DNA of 46,373 nt. Source: REEB426 sp964551975 (GTDB lineage Bacteria; Actinomycetota; Actinomycetes; S36-B12). Where the stretch lies: NCBI GenBank assembly GCA_964551975.1, contig CAZKFI010000010.1, positions 1 through 46,373 of the forward strand. Direction: 5' to 3'. This document shows, piece after piece, positions 42,663 to 46,373 of the stretch. The notes below the pieces were generated by a model. That model was not told where the DNA came from. It ran no database searches and saw only the letters and a program-made list of their open reading frames with translations. The position numbers and the translations under genes are program-made. Every line of letters begins with the position of its first letter. The first letter of the stretch is position 1.

Positions 42663-44085
42663 GCCCGACACCAGCGCGAGACTTTGGGGAGGCCGCTTCA
42701 GCGCCGATCCCTCGCGAGCGATGGAAGATCTCAGCCGGAGTATCCACCTTGACTTTCGCCTAGCGCCATACGACATCGCACAGACCTGTGCGCATGTTCG
42801 TGCACTGCAACGTGCCGGACTACTGGCTCAGGATGAAGCCGATCAGCTGCTGGCGACCCTGGCGGATTTAGCGGATGAAGTAGCCAATGGCGTTCTGCAG
42901 CCCGATCCGCGGGATGAGGATATTCACACAGCGATCGAACGCCAGCTCCTAGAGCGACTAGGGGAGCTTGGTGGTCGCGTACGCGCCGGACGAAGTCGGA
43001 ATGATCAGGTTGCCACAGACTTTCGCATGTACCTGCGAGACCAGGCGCGGGTCCTCGTTGCCTTGATCTGCGAGCTCGAGCGAGCCCTATTGCTGCAGGC
43101 AACGCAGCATGTGGACGTGGCAGCTCCTGGGTTCACTCACCTGCAGCACGCCCAGCCCGTATCACTTGGTCATGAGCTCGCCAAGCATGTGCACGCGCTG
43201 ACGCGCGATATCGATCGCCTGCGAGACTGGGATCGTCGAGTGAGTGCCTTGCCCCTAGGGGCCGGTGCCCTAGCTGGTACCAGCCTTGGACTGGATTCGG
43301 CCGCAGTTGCAGCCGAGTTGGGTTTCGCATCCGTCTTGGGCAATTCCATCGATGCCGTCAGTGATCGCGACTGGGTCGCTGAGTTCTGCTTCTGCGCAAC
43401 GATGATCGGCATCCACCTATCTCGCCTGGGTGAAGAGGTGATCCTCTGGACATCCACGGAATTTGGGTGGGCCGACCTAGACGATGCATGGGCCACCGGA
43501 TCGTCGATCATGCCGCAGAAGAAGAACCCCGACGTGGCCGAGCTGGCCCGAGGCAAAGCCGGTCGCCTCATCGGGGATCTCACTGGCCTGCTGGCCATGT
43601 TGAAGAGCCTGCCCTTCGCCTACAACCGAGATCTTCAAGAAGACAAGCCGCCAGCCTTCGACGCCGTTGATCAGCTCCGACTCCTGCTTCCGGCGCTGGC
43701 TGGTCTCATGCGCACACTGGTCTTCCACCCTGACACGATCTCTGCCGGTGCTGCACAGGGTCATGCCCTGGCCACGGACATTGCTGAGTGGCTCGTTCGT
43801 CAAGGGGTGCCCTTCCGTCGTGCCCATGAGGCTGCAGGTGCCTGCGTTCGTCAGGCTGAGTCTCAAGGCAAGCAACTTTGGGAACTCACCGATGTCGAAT
43901 TCGCCGCGATTCACCCGGCCCTGGGTTCCCAGGTTCGTGAGGTGCTCTCTGTTCCCGGGTCGCTGGCTTCCCGCGACGGTATTGGGGGAACTGCTCCCGA
44001 TGCGGTACGTAGGCAGCTCACCGACCTCCAGCTGCGCGTTGATGCCGACCAGGCTTGGAGTCAGCAGTCGCCGTTTCCGAGTTGA
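42652..44085 (+). CDS. argH: Argininosuccinate lyase
   Basis: Last step of arginine synthesis, splitting argininosuccinate to arginine and fumarate. The 477-residue protein has LWGGRFSADPSRAMEDLSRS, GGRVRAGRSRNDQVATDFRMYLR, TSLGLDSAAVAAELGF, and the fumarase/lyase signature GSSIMPQKKNPD with the catalytic Ser loop. The GTG start has AAGGAG about 8 bp upstream. In mycobacteria argG lies between argR and argH; here argH overlaps argR by 11 bp and argG is absent. Confidence 0.97.
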   Translation: MGNEPDTSARLWGGRFSADPSRAMEDLSRSIHLDFRLAPYDIAQTCAHVRALQRAGLLAQDEADQLLATLADLADEVANGVLQPDPRDEDIHTAIERQLLERLGELGGRVRAGRSRNDQVATDFRMYLRDQARVLVALICELERALLLQATQHVDVAAPGFTHLQHAQPVSLGHELAKHVHALTRDIDRLRDWDRRVSALPLGAGALAGTSLGLDSAAVAAELGFASVLGNSIDAVSDRDWVAEFCFCATMIGIHLSRLGEEVILWTSTEFGWADLDDAWATGSSIMPQKKNPDVAELARGKAGRLIGDLTGLLAMLKSLPFAYNRDLQEDKPPAFDAVDQLRLLLPALAGLMRTLVFHPDTISAGAAQGHALATDIAEWLVRQGVPFRRAHEAAGACVRQAESQGKQLWELTDVEFAAIHPALGSQVREVLSVPGSLASRDGIGGTAPDAVRRQLTDLQLRVDADQAWSQQSPFPS

Positions 44086-44117
44086 CCAGAACTGTTCATG
44101 ACTCATCGGGACGTGTC

Positions 44118-44741
44118 GTGAACTCGCGCGAATTGCTTCGCCACCCCGCCGAAGAGGTAGCACCGCTGCTGCTGGGTTCCCTCCTGCGGTCTTCCTCCCC
44201 GGAGGGCACCGTGGTCGCGCGGATCGTTGAAGTAGAGGCCTATGGCGGCGTCGGTTCCGACGCCGGATCCCATGCCTACCGAGGGCTCACTGCACGCAAT
44301 AGGACGATGTTCGGTGATGCCGGCTTTGCGTACGTCTATTTCACCTATGGCATGCATTGGTGCGTCAACGTCAGCACCGGTCGTCGTGGTGAAGCGGGCG
44401 CTGTCCTGCTTCGAGCGGCCAGCATTGTCGATGGACTGGAATTGGCACGAGCGCGTCGATCCGGCAGCAAGGACCGTGACTTAGGTCGTGGGCCCGCTCG
44501 ATTGACCAAAGCCATGGCAATTGATGGTCGGCACGATGGCATTGATCTGCTGTCCGTGGATGCACCACTGCAATTGCGCATCGAACCGCGTGAGGTGAAT
44601 TGGGCGGTTTCACCGCGCACCGGGGTCGGTGGTCCCGGTGCCATGGTGCCCTGGCGTTTCTACCTACCCGACGAACCCACGGTTAGCGCATATCGAGCGC
44701 ATCGTTCCCTGGGCGGTATGCCAGGGTTGCCTCGTGAGTAG
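44118..44741 (+). CDS. mpg: 3-methyladenine DNA glycosylase (MPG/AAG family)
   Basis: Base-excision repair enzyme removing alkylated purines. The 207-residue reading from GTG 44118 begins NSRELLRHPAEEVAPLLLGSLL. It contains the catalytic segment VEVEAYGG with Glu, SHAYRGLTARNRTMFGDAGFAYVYFTYGMHWCVNV, LLRAA and GRGPARLTKAMAI, all typical. TTG 44082 (TTGA overlap with argH) and TTG 44055 are alternative upstream starts. The argH-mpg-tyrS neighbourhood resembles mycobacteria. It overlaps tyrS by 8 bp. Confidence 0.94.
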   Translation: MNSRELLRHPAEEVAPLLLGSLLRSSSPEGTVVARIVEVEAYGGVGSDAGSHAYRGLTARNRTMFGDAGFAYVYFTYGMHWCVNVSTGRRGEAGAVLLRAASIVDGLELARARRSGSKDRDLGRGPARLTKAMAIDGRHDGIDLLSVDAPLQLRIEPREVNWAVSPRTGVGGPGAMVPWRFYLPDEPTVSAYRAHRSLGGMPGLPRE

Positions 44742-46017
44742 TTCGGTCATCGAAGACCTTCTGGCCCGCGACCTCGTCGCCCAGTCCACGGATATCGGAG
44801 CCCTGCGAGCACAGCTCGATCAGGGAATGCTCACCCTGTACTGCGGGTTCGACCCGACCGCGCCAAGCCTGCACCTAGGCAATCTCAGTCAGATACTCAC
44901 CGTCCGCAGATTCCAACTGGCTGGCCATCGTCCCTTGGCTCTGGTCGGGGGAGCTACCGGCCTGATCGGCGACCCCAAGGCCTCTGGCGAGCGCCAGCTG
45001 CACGACCGCGAAGTGGTCGCCGGATGGGTCGATCGCATCCGCGGGCAGCTAGAGCGCTTCTACGACTTCACTGGCAGTAATGCCGCAGTGGCCGTAGACA
45101 ACCTCGACTGGACCGACGGACTGACCGTGCTGGAGTTTTTGCGCGATATCGGAAAGCACTTCAGCGTCAATCGCATGCTCGACCGGGAGGCCGTTGCGGC
45201 TCGGTTAGCCGGACCGGGCATCTCCTTCACTGAGTTCAGCTACCAGTTACTGCAGTCGCTGGACTTCCTGGAACTGCACCGAAGATTCGATTGCGCCCTG
45301 CAAACTGGTGGCTCCGATCAATGGGGCAACATCACCGCCGGCGTCGACCTGATCCGCCGCGTCACCGGCGCCCACGTGCACGCCCTCACCACGCCTTTGT
45401 TGACCAAGGCTGACGGGACAAAGTTTGGCAAGACTGAGTCGGGCACCATTTGGTTGGACCCCGCGCTGACGAGCCCTTACGAGTTCTTCCAGTTCTGGCT
45501 CAATGCGGACGACCGGGATGTGCCGACGCTGCTGCGTACCTTTAGTTTCGCCTCGATGGACGAGATCGCCGCGCTCGTGATCGCCGGACAGGAGCGACCG
45601 CAGGAACGAGCAGGCCAGCGAGCGCTGGCACGTGAGGTGACAGCTCTGGTGCACGGTGCAACTGAGACCGGGGCAGCAGAGGAGGCCGGCCTCGCACTCT
45701 TCGGCCAAGGGGAGTTGGCGAATGTCCCGGCGAGCACTCTGAATTCGGCCCTCCTCACCGCCCCGCACGCCGTGATTGAGGCTGGTGAAGTCACCGCGGG
45801 ACTGCTGCCGCCGATTGAGGACCTCATGGTGCGAGCCGGACTTGTCCAGAGCAAGCAGGCAGCCCGTCGGACAATCGAGGAGGGAGGTGCCTACCTGAAC
45901 AATGTCAGGTGCTCCCAGATCGGTCACCGTCCTACTACCGGTGACCTGCTGCATGGAACCTGGCTGGTTCTTAGGCGTGGACGCAAGGCCATGGCCGGCG
46001 TTCGTATCGGTGACTAG
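44734..46017 (+). CDS. tyrS: Tyrosyl-tRNA synthetase
   Basis: Class I synthetase of 427 residues when started at GTG 44734 (VSSSVIEDLLARDL); the open frame continues upstream but without homology. HIGH-type motif HLGN lies at 47-50 in CGFDPTAPSLHLGN. QTGGSDQWGNITAG binds tyrosine, and KFGKT (230-234) is the KMSKS loop. A C-terminal S4 RNA-binding domain is present (PPIEDLMVRAGLVQSKQAARRTIEEGG). It is followed by 300 bp of rRNA leader; I see no T-box or terminator between. Confidence 0.97.
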   Translation: MSSSVIEDLLARDLVAQSTDIGALRAQLDQGMLTLYCGFDPTAPSLHLGNLSQILTVRRFQLAGHRPLALVGGATGLIGDPKASGERQLHDREVVAGWVDRIRGQLERFYDFTGSNAAVAVDNLDWTDGLTVLEFLRDIGKHFSVNRMLDREAVAARLAGPGISFTEFSYQLLQSLDFLELHRRFDCALQTGGSDQWGNITAGVDLIRRVTGAHVHALTTPLLTKADGTKFGKTESGTIWLDPALTSPYEFFQFWLNADDRDVPTLLRTFSFASMDEIAALVIAGQERPQERAGQRALAREVTALVHGATETGAAEEAGLALFGQGELANVPASTLNSALLTAPHAVIEAGEVTAGLLPPIEDLMVRAGLVQSKQAARRTIEEGGAYLNNVRCSQIGHRPTTGDLLHGTWLVLRRGRKAMAGVRIGD

Positions 46018-46025
46018 GACCGGAT

Positions 46026-46054
46026 TTGACCTGGCAGGCGCCGCGGCCTACAGT
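46026..46054 (+). promoter_or_regulatory. rRNA operon promoter P1
   Basis: TTGACC (46026-46031) and TACAGT (46049-46054) are separated by 17 bp, a strong sigma-70-type arrangement beginning nine bases after the tyrS stop. Predicted start is near 46061. Confidence 0.7.
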
Positions 46055-46101
46055 TGCCCTCCCAGCGAGTAATGGACGGACTCCGGCCAGTCGCGGGCGA
46101 T

Positions 46102-46130
46102 TTGACCGAAACGGTCATGATCGGTAGCAT
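46102..46130 (+). promoter_or_regulatory. rRNA operon promoter P2
   Basis: A second copy of the same layout: TTGACC (46102-46107), 17-bp spacer, TAGCAT (46125-46130). Both promoters share GATTTGACC. Tandem promoters are usual for rRNA operons. Confidence 0.7.
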
Positions 46131-46148
46131 CGGAACGTTGCCCTGAAT

Positions 46149-46292
46149 TCGGCCGAGAGGCCGGTTCTTGCGCGCCCGCTCCTTGAGAACTCAACAGTGT
46201 GTCACATGTCAATGCCAAAAAACCCCGTCCTGGTGGGTTGGTAACAATCAATCAGGCGGTTCCTTTGGTTGACAGAAGCAACTAGCTCTGTC
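46149..46292 (+). promoter_or_regulatory. rRNA leader: hairpins and boxA-like antitermination segment
   Basis: CGGCC-GAGA-GGCCG (46150-46163) is a GNRA-type hairpin. CCTTGAGAACTCAACAGTGT (46181-46200) resembles the boxA-containing leader and spacer element of actinobacterial rRNA operons, where Nus factors bind. GACAGAAGC pairs with GCTCTGTC (46271-46292) with one bulged A. Together these fill the leader between P2 and 16S. Confidence 0.55.
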
Positions 46293-46316
46293 TGCCAGTT
46301 TCACAACTCACATTCA

Positions 46317-46373
46317 TTAATGGAGAGTTTGATCCTGGCTCAGGACGAACGCTGGCGGCGTGCTTAACACATG
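46317..46373 (+). rRNA. rrs: 16S ribosomal RNA, 5' end (partial)
   Basis: AGAGTTTGATCCTGGCTCAG at 46324-46343 is the universal 16S 5' sequence, followed by GACGAACGCTGGCGGCGTGC as in actinobacteria. The mature 5' end is estimated about seven bases before it. The gene runs off the window. Confidence 0.98.

Noticed and set aside
44629..44733. TyrS extended into mpg
   Set aside because: The residues are non-homologous; GTG 44734 gives the expected N-terminus.
46269..46274. TTGACA as a third rRNA promoter
   Set aside because: No TAnnnT lies 16-19 bp downstream, and the bases belong to a hairpin of the rRNA leader.

Overview
This GC-rich 46.4-kb window is a dense stretch of housekeeping genes from the chromosome of an actinobacterium. 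Gene order supports this placement. The blocks carA-carB...gmk-rpoZ-coaBC-metK-priA-def-fmt-rsmB-rpe-rib, infC-rpmI-rplT-RNA methyltransferase-pheST-argCJBD-R-H and mpg-tyrS follow the order I recall from Mycobacterium and relatives. PriA has lost its helicase motifs, and GTG starts are frequent. A 33-base run of N (15717-15749) and a frameshift in the essential gene carB suggest a draft or metagenome-assembled scaffold. Nearly all genes are on the + strand and most junctions overlap by 1-50 bp (ATGA, GTGA, TGATG), so the region looks streamlined. I found no mobile elements, CRISPR arrays or tRNA genes.

Layout. (1) 59-7529: glutamate synthase gltB-gltD and pyruvate kinase. (2) 7526-13958: pyrimidine-entry genes carA, carB (frameshifted), a PyrK-type electron-transfer subunit and a PyrD-type flavoprotein. 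(3) 13955-23046: gmk, rpoZ, coaBC, metK, priA, def, fmt, rsmB, rpe (nucleotide, CoA and SAM metabolism, replication restart, translation start, rRNA modification). (4) 23043-26548: riboflavin operon ribD-ribE-ribBA-ribH, then hisE-hisG. (5) 27690-28184, minus strand: an SseB-like protein. (6) 28417-30482: infC (ATC start, structured leader), rpmI, rplT and an rRNA methyltransferase. (7) 30537-34143: an inserted cassette with a putative Fe(II)/2-oxoglutarate oxygenase, cysD and cysNC, the last two making PAPS. (8) 34192-37784: pheS-pheT. (9) 37839-44085: arginine operon argC-argJ-argB::argD(fusion)-argR-argH behind a leaderless-type promoter. (10) 44118-46017: mpg and tyrS. (11) 46018-46373: rRNA leader with two tandem promoters and the first bases of 16S rRNA.

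Most unusual points: a single 704-residue polypeptide joins acetylglutamate kinase and acetylornithine aminotransferase. The PyrD-type protein lacks the catalytic Cys and several orotate-binding residues although its PyrK partner is intact. An uncharacterised oxygenase is linked to sulfate activation inside a conserved translation locus. pyrF, mihF, argF and argG are missing from their usual places. coaBC appears to start at CTG. These are readings of sequence without database searches; statements about families come from general knowledge.
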